From Rhizobium hidalgonense (GTDB taxonomy: Bacteria > Pseudomonadota > Alphaproteobacteria > Rhizobiales > Rhizobiaceae), in the NCBI RefSeq assembly GCF_002914525.1, contig NZ_LODW01000046.1, positions 1 through 64,000 of the forward strand: 64,000 bases of DNA. The letters are read 5' to 3'. How positions within the stretch are numbered: position 1 is the first letter of the stretch; every line of letters begins with the position of its first letter. This document shows, one piece after another, positions 17,258 to 26,209 of this stretch. The translations under genes were made by a program, and so were the position numbers. The notes below the pieces were generated by a model, which ran no database searches, was not told where the DNA came from, and saw only the letters and a list, made by a program, of their open reading frames with translations.

Positions 17258-17690
17258 TCAATATTTTTTCTTGCGAACGATCTTGTTGCCACGTGGTCCG
17301 CTGATGACCGGTGTTCTATCGCGGTTTTCAGCAAGCAGGCTTCGCCAGCGTTCAAGACGGTCGGCAGCCAAGGTGCCGCTTTTGACAGCTGCCTGAACCA
17401 AGCAGCCCGGTTCATGCGCGTGGGTACAATCCCGAAATCTGCAAAGCGGTGCCAGTTCCGTGATGTCGGAAAAAAGCATGTCGATCCCGTCGGTGACATC
17501 GCTGACGTGAAGTGTTCTTATTCCCGGCGTATCTGTAACCCAACCGCCACCGGGAATGGCATGAAGCGATCGTGCGGTGGTGGTGTGTCGGCCCTGCGCG
17601 TCATATTCGCGGACAGTTCCGGTTTTCTGTGCTGAGCTAGATCCAAGTCCGGTCAGCGACCAGCGTCGACTTTCCAACTCCCGAGGATCC
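17258..17690 (-). pseudogene. rsgA: rsgA (ribosome-associated GTPase) C-terminal remnant 1
   Basis: The frame at the right end starts in the P-loop ([11 protein letters not shown], about 17660-17690) but is shifted; the match continues in another frame from [20 protein letters not shown] through DTPGIRTL, CRFRDCTHAHEPGCLVQAA and RWRSLLAENRDRT to a basic C-terminus. RsgA is a circularly permuted GTPase acting in 30S maturation, with a zinc knuckle of the C-x-H-x-C kind, seen here. The OB domain and G4/G5 region are missing, and the remnant abuts a broken groEL. Confidence 0.75.
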
Positions 17691-17702
17691 CAAATAAGGA
17701 AG

Positions 17703-18800
17703 CGCGTCGATATTCTTGCCGATGCAGTGAAGGTCACGCTCGGTCCGAAGGGCCGCAACGTCGTGATCGACAAGTCCTTTGGCGCACCGCGCATTACCGA
17801 GGACGGCGTCGCAGTCGCCAAGGAAATCGAACTGGACGCGACAAGTTCGAAAACATGGGCGCCCAGATGGTCCGCGAAGTCGCTTCGAAGACCAATGACG
17901 TCGCCGGCGACGGTACCACCACAGGTACCGTTCTCGCCCAAGCGATCGTTCGCGAAGGCGGCAAGGCCTCGGAAGAGATTGCCCAGGTCGGCACCATCTC
18001 CGCCAATGGCGAGAAGGATAGGCCAGTATATCGCCGACGCGATGCAGAAGGTCGGCAATGAGGGTGTGATTACCGTCGAGGAAGCCAAGGCCGCCGAAAC
18101 CGAGCTCGAAGTCGTCAAAGGCATGCAGTTCGATCGTGGTTATCTTAGCCCCTATTTTGTCACCAATGCCGAAAAGATGGTAGCTGAGCTGGAAGATGCC
18201 TATGTGCTGCTGTACGAAAAGAAGCTCTCCAACCTGCAGGCCATGCTTCCTACTGGAAGCAGTCGTTCAGAGTGGCAAGCCGCTGCTGATCATTTCCGAG
18301 GACGTCGAGGGCGAAGCTCTTGCGACGCTCGTCGTCAACAAGCTGCGTGGCGGCCTCAAGATCGCCGCCGTCAAGGCTCCGGGCTTCGGCGACCGCCGCA
18401 AGGCCATGCTGGAGGATCTGGCGATCCTGACCGGCGGCACTGTCATCTCCGAAGACCTCGGCATCAAGCTCGAAAACGTCACGCTCGAGATGCTCGGCCG
18501 CGCCAAAAAGGTCTCTATCACCAAGGAGAATACTACCATCGTTGATGGTGCGGGCACCAAAGCGGATATTGACGGTCGCATCGGCCACATCAAGGCTCAG
18601 ATCGAGGAAACCCGGACTATCACCGCGAAAAGCTGCAGGAACGTCTTGCCAAGCTCGCTGGCGGCGTTGCCGTCATCCGCGTCGGGGGCTCGACGGAAGT
18701 TGAAGTGAAGGAAAAGAAGGACCGCATCGACGACGCCCTCAACGCAACGCGTGCAGCGGTCGAAGAAGGTATCGAGCCTGGCGGCGCGGATCGTTGGGCA
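17703..18800 (+). pseudogene. groEL: groEL remnant with several frameshifts
   Basis: GroEL sequence begins without its first about 20 residues ([20 protein letters not shown]) and runs with frame changes near 17840, 18015, 18250, 18620 and 18700. An internal deletion removes the part between [13 protein letters not shown] and [14 protein letters not shown]. Recognisable later blocks are [35 protein letters not shown] and [10 protein letters not shown]. After EEGIEPGG the homology ends. It cannot encode a chaperonin; an intact groEL lies at 59324-60952. Confidence 0.85.
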
Positions 18801-19364
18801 GACCTTCCAAGACTGCCATCGGCGTCATGCTATTTGCTCTTCCAGATTTTTGAGCGACACAGCCGGTATCGCTTCAGACCGAATGTTGGAGGCCGGGCGC
18901 GTTGACGATAGAGTTGCCGCGTCCGCAATCTTGCGCCTCGTCGGATTGTAAGCCATCGAGAACGAGAGTGGTTTCCAACCCTCATGACGGTGGCGAGGAA
19001 CGCTCGAGCCTGCATCGTATTCAGGAGGGCGACGCTTGACTGGTCGTCCTCGAGCGGACGATCCAGTGAATGGTCACCTGATCGCGGAAGGGATCGAACT
19101 TAACTCCTTCCGCCACCTGATGTTAGAAGATCGTCCGTGGTTTCAGGTATCGGCGTTGCCTTTTAGAATGTCGTCGACATGGGCCGTCCAGCCAACAATT
19201 GCGCCTTGCGCGCAGATCATCGCGATGGCTGCGGTCTTGAACTCGTTAAGATAGCTTTCCGTCGGCTCCTCTGCGAGCAGGCACATTCATAGCCGCGGTC
19301 GTTTGCCTCACGCATGCGCGGACCAATGATCTGACTGAGTAGAGCAGGCGAACGTCATCTGCCG
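18801..19364. other. Unassigned region after the groEL remnant
   Basis: Short protein-like pieces occur on both strands (for example minus-strand around 19140-19260), but they are interrupted and I cannot assign a family. Confidence 0.3.
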
Positions 19365-20218
19365 CTATTCTCGTATCTCGACCACCTTGACCGACACGTC
19401 CAAATCCAGGAAATCGTCCGGCATTCCCGTATATCCGCCGGTAACAGGCATTATCTGTCCATTGTTGCGAGCAAACGCTACGGGAATAAGGAAGGCTTCT
19501 CCCACTCGTCGATGGGTGGGATCAAACGCAATCCAGCCGGCTCCCGGAAGATAAACCTCGGCCCAGGCATGTGTCGATCCGCCGTCGTCGACAGATGCTC
19601 GCGGGTCGTAGATGTAACCGGAGACAGCACGTGCACCAAACCCTAAGCAACGAACAGCTTCAATGAAAAGCGCTGCGATGTCCCTGCATGAGCCACTGGC
19701 CTGCTCCAGTGTTTGTTGCGGCGACTGTGTGCCTTCCTCGTCTCGGATGCGATAGCTGACACTTGTCAGAATGCCAGCATTGATGTCTTTCAGGAGCGAA
19801 AGCGTGTCGGTCGGGCGGCTGCCCACAAACGCTCGGGCCCAATCCGCCACATGGTTACCAGGAGAGGTCGCGGCAGCAAACGCGCCAAGGTCGATCTCGT
19901 CTTCGGTCGAGTAGGTGAAGGGGTAGGAATGCGCCGAGATGTCTATATTGAAGACCGGCCAGGGGTCGGCGGTCTGCTCGACAACGGCAGCACTGGAGAT
20001 CGTCAGTTCGGAGGTCCGTCCAGAAAACGTTACTGTCGCGATCGCGTTGCCGAAAACGTCCTTCGCCCAGTCGATCGACCCGCTCGCAGAACAGTCAATG
20101 CTGAAAGACAAGGTCCGAAGCTGTTGGTCGGTCCTGGGCGACAGGATCAGGCGGTGCGCAAGCAGCCCGACGGGCCGCAGTAACGATAGGTCGTTCGATG
20201 CTTGATCTGAAGTTTCAT
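19365..20218 (-). pseudogene. Transglutaminase-like protein with N-terminal frameshift
   Basis: The main frame (19365-20111 and upstream) has the bacterial transglutaminase core: the Cys in LEQASGSCRDIAALFIEAVR, the His in STHAWAEVYLPGAGWIAFDP and the Asp of DPTHRR. The expected start (MKLQIKHRTTYRY at 20218) is in a different frame. A single-base change near 20170-20180 separates it from RPVGLLAHRLILSPRTDQQL, which continues in the main frame. Either this is a recent pseudogene or the base is a sequence error; the catalytic domain itself is undamaged. Proteins of this family are cysteine-protease-like and of uncertain substrate. Confidence 0.75.
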
Positions 20219-20280
20219 ATGATTCCCCGGCCGCCAGATTTTCAGCCTATCTCAGACGGCACTCGCAAAGTGTTCCCGCC

Positions 20281-20697
20281 CTACGAACTCCATTGTGGCG
20301 AGGAGACTTCTTCTCGATGTTCGGATTCGATGAGCACCTTGAAGCATGTCATTAGGGGCTTGGTAGCGTACGGCTTCCTGACAAATCTAAAGCGGTGGGG
20401 TAGCAACGACTGTCGCAGATTTACGATCCCGGACGTCATAACAATCGCTAGCTTTGGCCATTTTGCATGAACGCGGACCGCGAGTTGCACACCATCTATT
20501 GCGCCTTTCATATTAACGGAGGTGAACACGAGACTGATGTCGTCTCGCTTTTCCAGGATCTCCAACGCATCTGCGCCACCGGACGCCTCGACTGTCGCGT
20601 AGCCAGATCCTTTGCACGCAACGACCGCTTCCGCGCGAAGGATCCGGTTCTCTTCGACAATCAGGATCACGTGTTTTTGAGCATGGCCGTCTAACAA
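20281..20697 (-). CDS. Receiver-domain protein lacking the phosphoacceptor Asp
   Basis: The 138-residue protein folds as a receiver domain: VILIVEENRILR (acidic pair present as EE), GADALEILEKRDDISLVFTS, then FRFVRKPYATKPL with the conserved Lys. The position normally holding the phosphorylated Asp (FTD-x-x-M-x-G) is Ser in FTSVNMKGAIDG. It is therefore probably a phosphorylation-independent or decayed receiver. There is no output domain and no kinase next to it. Confidence 0.75.
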   Translation of the reverse strand: MLDGHAQKHVILIVEENRILRAEAVVACKGSGYATVEASGGADALEILEKRDDISLVFTSVNMKGAIDGVQLAVRVHAKWPKLAIVMTSGIVNLRQSLLPHRFRFVRKPYATKPLMTCFKVLIESEHREEVSSPQWSS

Positions 20698-21020
20698 CTT
20701 GACTACCCAGCAAAGAGTTTAGCGATGAGAAGCATCAAATCATCAATGTTGCGGCGCAGCAACAAGATATTCGCCGGTGGCACACACGATGTCTCGTTCC
20801 AGGCCAAGAGCAGTCGGTTTCGGCTGGATGTATGCCCGGTCTCAGAACGAGAACGTTGAAACTGCAATTCCTCCAGATGAAGCCAAGAGAGAATAGTTTT
20901 CATCCCCGTTGTTGGGCGGGAAATTGGCTACTCTTTTGGCGCCTTCTGAGGAAGCAATGCCTCCGGCGCATAGCTGTACCCGCAGCATGAATCTTGCGGC
21001 CGATCGCGGCCGGAGTTCGA
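20698..21020. other. Intergenic region upstream of sRNA copy A
   Basis: No gene is supported. The right end carries sequence conserved with the region upstream of the second sRNA copy (CATAGCTG followed by GCAGCA), which probably includes the sRNA promoter. Confidence 0.35.
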
Positions 21021-21024
21021 TGAC

Positions 21025-21184
21025 CTCATCGAAACAATGCACTTTCACCCGCAGAGCTTCGAGTCCAGGCGGCTCACTCCTCACTCCCAAGGGGCGTCTG
21101 AGGGAACGGCGGCACTCCTCCTCCCAGTCGCTGTTCTTTCATTAAGAAAGCCTGCCGCAACTCCTCCCGCGGCAGGCTTTTTCG
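21025..21184 (+). ncRNA. Alpha-r14 (NfeR1-like) trans-acting sRNA, copy A
   Basis: The region aligns with copy B (58790-58944) over its whole length: CCGCAGAGCTTCGA, CAGGCGGC-CACTC, GGCGTCTG, GAACGGCG, TCCTCCCAGTCGCTGTT, then a terminator. The terminator stem AGCCTGCCGC / GCGGCAGGCT (21149-21179) is followed by TTTTT and has CTCCTCCC in its loop. The alpha-r14 family is known for exposed CUCCUCCC motifs that pair with ribosome binding sites. In this copy the first two motifs are altered (TTTCACCC, TCACTCCC) and two are intact. The 5' end is estimated. Confidence 0.7.
21148..21184 (+). terminator. Rho-independent terminator of sRNA copy A
   Basis: A GC-rich stem of ten pairs with a CUCCUCC-bearing loop is followed by a run of T at 21178-21182. 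Confidence 0.75.
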
Positions 21185-21369
21185 CCCGCGGCGCGCGCCC
21201 GCGGCATGATGGTCCCGTCACCCTCTTCACGATCGGCGGCGAGTAAGGCATCCTTTCATTTAACGAGATCGAACCCCGACGGCGATCTCGAAGTCGTCCT
21301 TTGGTGGCTCATTGAGCCGACACCTGCCTTTTGCCGCGCCGCTTGCGAGCGGCAGGCAAGCGCCGGGTT

Positions 21370-21530
21370 TTACTTCAGCGTGCTCGATCCGCTCGAGGTT
21401 GTTGGTCGGCATTTGTCGCCGCGCTCGGCCGCCTCGATTTCGTCGGCCGTCAGGCCAGTCGTGATCGCCAGATCTTCCAGACTGTAGCCCTTGGCAAGGC
21501 AGTCTTCCTGCAAGGCAGTTGCAAACCTGA
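21370..21530 (-). pseudogene. Helix-turn-helix (Xre-like) regulator fragment
   Basis: On the minus strand the sequence reads ATALQEDCLAKGYSLEDLAI, then TTGLTADEIEAAERG, which resembles a short Xre-type DNA-binding helix-turn-helix. The start is missing, and the fragment is joined to the NmrA-like remnant on the other strand. Confidence 0.35.
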
Positions 21531-21537
21531 TTTGAAG

Positions 21538-21963
21538 ATGCCCTGGGTGGCGACCGATGACATCGCGTGGCTGGCAGCGAAGGAACTGACCAATCCGACG
21601 GGCAGACACCGCGTCTATCGCGAAGTAGGCTCTGAAGATGTCTCGATGAACGAACTGGCCGCGATCATTGGCAAGGAAATCGGCAAGCCGGTGGAGTACC
21701 GATACATCGAGACGACCCGCAAGGACGTGGAAGCTGAATTTCTGGCGCGGTTCGGGACGGTGGAGAAATGGCAGGACGACACCCAGAGTGCCGACGCTTT
21801 GAACAATGGCATCGTAAGGTTCCATGGGGAGCACGAGGATCGTCCGAAATTGCCCACGACGATGGAGGCATTCATTGGTGACGTTTGGAAGCCGCGTTAC
21901 CTGGAGGCGGCCAGAGCGGGAGACGAACGAGAGACGTTTTCCATGTGGACCGCCGGGGACTAG
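21538..21963 (+). pseudogene. NmrA-like NAD(P)-binding protein, C-terminal fragment
   Basis: From ATG 21538 the frame reads MPWVATDDIAWLAAKELTNP, then VSMNELAAIIGKEIGKPVEY, ending KPRYLEAARAGDE. This matches the C-terminal half of NmrA/YwnB-like NAD(P)-binding oxidoreductases, where the substrate loop follows the Rossmann domain. The Rossmann N-terminus is absent, so this is a truncated gene of about 141 residues. It could still be translated but would lack the cofactor site. Confidence 0.6.
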
Positions 21964-22020
21964 CTGGATGCCAAGCTGGTTTTTTTGAACCCTCCCAGCA
22001 ATCTGGAGTCCTTGCTGGAT

Positions 22021-22048
22021 GCTACCGCAAATCGTTATTTGCGGTAGC
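22021..22048. terminator. Perfect 12-bp hairpin between convergent genes
   Basis: GCTACCGCAAAT and ATTTGCGGTAGC are perfect complements with loop CGTT. The hairpin lies between the NmrA-like fragment and the convergent ankyrin gene. There is no strong T-run, so it may be a transcript 3'-end stem rather than a classical terminator. Confidence 0.45.
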
Positions 22049-22156
22049 TATATGACCGCGATGCGCAGCATGGCCATCAAACCGAGATAGCACCACGGCG
22101 CTACGGATCAGTCTTCATCTTCCATAGCAGCGCCCGTATAAGCTCAACGAGTTAAG

Positions 22157-23188
22157 TCAGAGGACTTCTGGTTGGGATCCAGCTTGCTGACTGTCGCTGC
22201 TCAGGATTTTAATGATCCGGTCATAGCCGTAGAGAGTAGCGAGGCTTAGTGGTGTCAGGCCCGAATGAGTTTTCAAATCACGGCGAGCACCAGCGCGTAC
22301 CAGGGACGCAACGGCATCTACGTATCCATGCCACACAGCATCGTGCAAAGCGGTCAAACCATTATAAGGACCCTGCGCATCAAGCTCAACCTGAGTATCA
22401 CCCTGCTTTGTTGATGAGGTCAAAATATCGATGTGATCCGCCTTTCCGAAGTAGGCAGCATCGTGAAGTGGCGAACCACGCATGAGACCGATCGTACGGC
22501 GAGGATCTGCGCCAGAATCCAGCAGTACGCGCACTATTTCGGCATGACCTTCGCGAACTGCGAGACCGAGAGGCGTGTAGTCGTCATCGAACGTCCCGGT
22601 TATTGGCACCCGAACCTCAAAATCAGCGCCATCTGCAATCAGCCGCTTCACCTCCTCAATATTTCCGGCCTTTACTGATGAGACGATCGACAAGCTGGCA
22701 ATGTGCTTTTCATCGGCCTGATCTCGTTCCTCAATAAGCGTTGCGATTGCTTTCAGGTCGTCATGCCTGGCGATTTCGAGCGCTGTCTGTTGCCAGTAAT
22801 TCCTTATAGTGGTCCGAGCGCGCCGAGACAGCAAAACCCGCACGACAGCTTCGTGCTTGTGGAGCACGGCGTCCATCAAAGCGGTGTTACCAAGAACTGG
22901 CGATTGCTGATCGATGAAGGCACCGTGGTCGAGGAGAATCCCGATTATGTCGGCGCTGCCGGACTGTGCCGCCTTGTGGATTGCCGTTGCTCCCATTCGA
23001 GGTTCCGCCGCCAGTACGTCGGCGCCGGCAGTAAGGAGCAAAGCAACAGCTTGTGCCTGCCCAAGCGCAGACGCGACCATCAACGGCGTGAGACCGTCGG
23101 GGCCTCTAGCATTAACATCTGCCCCGGCGTCGATCGCTCCTTCGACTGAAGCAAGATCACCTGTACGAATAGCGTGAGAAAGTAGCAT
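22157..23188 (-). CDS. Ankyrin-repeat protein
   Basis: The 343-residue protein consists almost wholly of ankyrin repeats: about nine units with the G-x-TPL-x-x-A and V-x-x-LL-x-x-GAD pattern (GPDGLTPLMVASALGQAQAV, LAVREGHAEIVRVLLDSGAD, NGLTALHDAVWHGYVDAVAS). No signal peptide or membrane segment is visible, so it is probably cytoplasmic and binds proteins. It follows the epoxide-hydrolase-like gene by 20 bases and AAGGA lies about ten bases before the ATG, so it is the third gene of an operon. Its partner is unknown. Confidence 0.85.
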   Translation of the reverse strand: MLLSHAIRTGDLASVEGAIDAGADVNARGPDGLTPLMVASALGQAQAVALLLTAGADVLAAEPRMGATAIHKAAQSGSADIIGILLDHGAFIDQQSPVLGNTALMDAVLHKHEAVVRVLLSRRARTTIRNYWQQTALEIARHDDLKAIATLIEERDQADEKHIASLSIVSSVKAGNIEEVKRLIADGADFEVRVPITGTFDDDYTPLGLAVREGHAEIVRVLLDSGADPRRTIGLMRGSPLHDAAYFGKADHIDILTSSTKQGDTQVELDAQGPYNGLTALHDAVWHGYVDAVASLVRAGARRDLKTHSGLTPLSLATLYGYDRIIKILSSDSQQAGSQPEVL

Positions 23189-23208
23189 CGTTTATGTTCC
23201 TTGATCGG

Positions 23209-24216
23209 TTAGACAGTTGCTGAAACGGTGGCGTTGAGGCCGTTCAGGAATTTGATGATTTCGGCATTTACGCGTTCGCGGGCCTCATGATGGGGCCAGT
23301 GACCTACACCTTCCAGGCGCACGACATCGACGAGCCCGGGCGCTGTCTCGCGCATCTCTTCCACGGTCGGTGGGACCGGGTGGAACAGTCGGCACAACCC
23401 ATCTGCATCGCCCCAAATATAAAGCGATGGCTGCTTGATAAGCACATCTTTGTAGGCAGCGAGATGCTCAAACGTCGCCTGCACCCCACGGTACTGGTTC
23501 AGACCGCCTCTGAATCCCGTACGCTGGAACGTTTCGATGTTGTGCTTCACATAGGCTGGATCGGCCCAGCTCGGCAGCACTTCAGGGGCAGGCCGAAACA
23601 TATTCCGCTTTGCGTCGATGGGATCCCAGCCGGTTCCTTCGGCGGGCTCGCCCGACAGCCAATAAAGTGCACTGGGAATAGTCTTGCTGGCATCACGAAT
23701 CCGGTCATCCGTCTCCGGCTTCATCATGTCGAAAGCATAATAGAGATCGCCGAGACCGCGACTGCGTAGCAAGTCCCACGTACTCAACTCGCCACGCGGC
23801 AGGAACGGTATGCCGAGCGTTATGATCCCGTTGAAACGATCTGGTCGCATGACCATTGCCCGTTGTCCGTGGTCCGCGCCCCAATCATGCGATACGATCG
23901 TTGCGGAAGGTACGTGCAATGCATCGAGGATGCCAATCAGGTCGCCAACGATTAAGGCTCCGCTATAAAGTGCTGGATCGTCCGGGGAATAGCTGTTGCC
24001 AAAACCCCTCATGTCGAGCGCAATCGCACGGTACCCGTTTTCCGCGACAACTTGCATCTGGCTACGCCACGTTTCGACTGTGTCCGGAAAGCCGTGCAAG
24101 AAAAGAACGACTGGACCACGGCCTTGTTCAACGACATGGAAAGAGGCGCCGTTGGCCACTTGCGAATGGTGTAGGGGATGATCCGGGGCGGCTGATACTT
24201 CATTAGGGGGACTCAT
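23209..24216 (-). CDS. Alpha/beta hydrolase, epoxide hydrolase-like
   Basis: The 335-residue enzyme has the HGFPDTVETWR oxyanion motif, the nucleophile Asp in IVSHDWGADHG, a cap-domain Tyr in FRGGLNQYRG, the acid Asp in YIWGDADG and the catalytic His in GVGHWPHHEA. An Asp nucleophile with a cap Tyr fits epoxide hydrolases (or haloalkane dehalogenases, which need a Trp/Asn halide pair). It would open an epoxide to a diol. It is the middle gene of an operon with a saccharopine dehydrogenase-like gene and an ankyrin gene. Confidence 0.85.
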   Translation of the reverse strand: MSPPNEVSAAPDHPLHHSQVANGASFHVVEQGRGPVVLFLHGFPDTVETWRSQMQVVAENGYRAIALDMRGFGNSYSPDDPALYSGALIVGDLIGILDALHVPSATIVSHDWGADHGQRAMVMRPDRFNGIITLGIPFLPRGELSTWDLLRSRGLGDLYYAFDMMKPETDDRIRDASKTIPSALYWLSGEPAEGTGWDPIDAKRNMFRPAPEVLPSWADPAYVKHNIETFQRTGFRGGLNQYRGVQATFEHLAAYKDVLIKQPSLYIWGDADGLCRLFHPVPPTVEEMRETAPGLVDVVRLEGVGHWPHHEARERVNAEIIKFLNGLNATVSATV

Positions 24217-24231
24217 TTTTTTTGCTCCAGG

Positions 24232-25284
24232 CTATGCTTGATTTGAGACTTGCGGCGCGTGTTGGATCGGCTCCAATTCAATGACTTCACCACCTGAGGC
24301 GCGCAGCCGCTCAAAGTATGTGGAGTGGTCGATGAGCTGGGCTGGGAAGTAGAGGCCCGGTCGAGGCGTATCGCCTGCGAGACCAGCCAGGCGTTCAAGA
24401 ACGAGCGCGACACCCAGACCCGTTAGCGGCATCTGCCCACCGGGGTGAACGATCGCGTGACGTTCCCGAAGTTGCTGCCCGGCGTGATCCAGGCCCGAAA
24501 GATTGACAATGATTTCAGTCGATACCGGTCCGCCTTTACGGCGCGTCGAGCTTGCCCCAATCGCTAAGTCAAACCGGACGTCTGGTGCGCCGGTTGCGTT
24601 TGCCAGCAACAAGACGTCGTTCGGTGAAAACATGTTGGCCTCGATCTCCGTGCGATCTACCGCCCGCACCGTAGACCTGGTTTCGTCACCGCTGCACCAA
24701 CGCCATGCGCCAGACCGTCTGAAGAGAGCCGCAGCGCCCGCATACATCTGGCGCTCAAAGTCGGCATTTGCTGCGGGTCCAAACGCGTCTTTCTCATCGA
24801 GGATCGCCTCGATGTGAATTCGCTCCAGACGACCGAATTTTTGGGCAAAGATTAAGGATGGCACGCTCGCCGCTCCAACCAACCATTCCGTACCAAGGAC
24901 GACGGGCGCGGCGGCAGGTTTGTGCATGAATGTCGCAGCCTCCAAGCCCAGTTCGCTGATGCTTGGAGAGATGTTGATATGCCCGGCGCGCTTTTGCTGC
25001 GCCCAGCGAAGAGCTGCCCCCGTCTCATCGGTGAAAAGCGTTGCAACGGCCGAGACACGCGGTTCGCCTATGCCCAAATCGGGAGTGGTCAAATCGACCG
25101 TCACCGCAGATGCGCCATCTACTGCTGCAGCCGCTTGTTTCGCGCGTTGCTCGTTCCTGCCTCCAATCAACAAAGGAAGGTCGGGATGCCACTTACGCAA
25201 GAAGCGAGTGACCCAGCGCCCAACTTCACCGGCGCCGCCGATGATCAGTATGGGATCTTGGGGTTTTCCTAAAGCTTGTAACAT
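24232..25284 (-). CDS. Saccharopine dehydrogenase-like NAD(P)-binding protein
   Basis: The 350-residue protein opens with a Rossmann motif (PILIIGGAGEVGRWVTRFLR) and a second conserved block (LPLLIGGRNEQRAKQAAAAV), as in the saccharopine dehydrogenase/YwnB-like family. The C-terminal domain (residues about 120-350) is typical in length. The ATG at 25284 is chosen; a GTG one codon earlier is possible. It is the first gene of a three-gene operon facing a TetR regulator across a palindromic region. Substrate unknown, although a role with the neighbouring epoxide hydrolase-like enzyme is plausible. Confidence 0.75.
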   Translation of the reverse strand: MLQALGKPQDPILIIGGAGEVGRWVTRFLRKWHPDLPLLIGGRNEQRAKQAAAAVDGASAVTVDLTTPDLGIGEPRVSAVATLFTDETGAALRWAQQKRAGHINISPSISELGLEAATFMHKPAAAPVVLGTEWLVGAASVPSLIFAQKFGRLERIHIEAILDEKDAFGPAANADFERQMYAGAAALFRRSGAWRWCSGDETRSTVRAVDRTEIEANMFSPNDVLLLANATGAPDVRFDLAIGASSTRRKGGPVSTEIIVNLSGLDHAGQQLRERHAIVHPGGQMPLTGLGVALVLERLAGLAGDTPRPGLYFPAQLIDHSTYFERLRASGGEVIELEPIQHAPQVSNQA

Positions 25285-25308
25285 CACGACACCTATGCTT
25301 AACTGACA

Positions 25309-25337
25309 CCTACGAAACGTAAGTTACTAAACGTAGG
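25309..25337. promoter_or_regulatory. TetR operator between divergent genes
   Basis: CCTACG (25309-25314) and CGTAGG (25332-25337) are perfect arms around AAACGTAAGTTACTAAA, which itself has near-symmetry. The site lies eight bases before the TetR GTG and in the promoter region of the divergent operon. Confidence 0.6.
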
Positions 25338-25344
25338 TACGCAA

Positions 25345-25956
25345 GTGGAAAAAACTAAAAGCACCGTGGATAACAGGAGCGTGGGCCGCCTATCAAAATC
25401 AGAACGGCGTCAGCAGCTCCTCGAAACGGCGCGGCTTGTCGTCCGGGAAGAGGGCGCAGATAAGCTCACCCTGGCGCACCTCGCGGCGCGAGCGGGGGTT
25501 TCAAAGCCCGTCACGTACGAGCACTTCGAAACGAGAACAGGACTCTTGATTGAGCTCTATCGATGGATAGACACCGAACGCATCTCCGCCTTTCGCTCGC
25601 TAATGGCTCAAGGGAACCGAACGGCAAACGAGACCGTGTCGGCTTTGGCAAAAACCTACCTGGCCTGCGGCGCCGACCAAGGTGACGAATTTCATGCTGT
25701 TGGGTCGGCGCTTGCTGGAAGCGAGGAAAAGGCGGCTGTCTATCAAGAGTTAGTCGACGCTGTGATCGAGATGTTCGTGGAGGTTCTACGACCTCACTCA
25801 AGCTTTCGGCTGGAATCGTTGGCATTGGCCTGCGCGGCATTGGTTGCGTCAGGAGACGCGTTGACAAGCGCCGTTACACGCGGGAATTGCTCCGCTTCTG
25901 AGGCAGAGGAGGTGTTTTCGGTTCTTATTGGAGCTGTGGCCCGGGGGAAGGTATAA
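25345..25956 (+). CDS. TetR-family transcriptional regulator
   Basis: The 203-residue protein starts at GTG. Its DNA-binding domain (residues about 18-65: SERRQQLLETARLVVREEGA, LTLAHLAARAGVSKPVTYEH, F-x-TRTGLL) is a canonical TetR helix-turn-helix, with a helical ligand-binding domain behind it. It is divergent from the saccharopine dehydrogenase-like/epoxide hydrolase/ankyrin operon, with an inverted repeat directly upstream, and most likely represses both. Confidence 0.9.
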   Translation: MEKTKSTVDNRSVGRLSKSERRQQLLETARLVVREEGADKLTLAHLAARAGVSKPVTYEHFETRTGLLIELYRWIDTERISAFRSLMAQGNRTANETVSALAKTYLACGADQGDEFHAVGSALAGSEEKAAVYQELVDAVIEMFVEVLRPHSSFRLESLALACAALVASGDALTSAVTRGNCSASEAEEVFSVLIGAVARGKV

Positions 25957-26209
25957 GAAGAGGTGCCGCTCAACACGGCCGAGGGGTATCAGGTTGATGG
26001 GAGGAGCATCCGACGGAGTAAACAATCGCCCCGTTCGTTGGTTTGATCTGTTTTGGCACAAAAACGTCACCTCACATTGTCGGATAGCCTCAAGTTGATT
26101 TAATCGAACTGGAGTCACAGTAGAGCAAGATAGGGTTCTGTGGAGGCTGGAGAACATGAAACTAAAAACCAGCTGTCAAAAGTCGTCCGTGAAGAACCCC
26201 GTTTAGCAG
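25957..26209. other. Short intergenic DNA
   Basis: Nothing recognisable beyond the end of the TetR gene. Confidence 0.3.

Noticed and set aside
23209-24216. Haloalkane dehalogenase as the identity of the alpha/beta hydrolase
   Set aside because: The Asp nucleophile fits, but the halide-binding Trp/Asn pair is not evident and a cap-domain GGLNQYRG fits epoxide hydrolases better.
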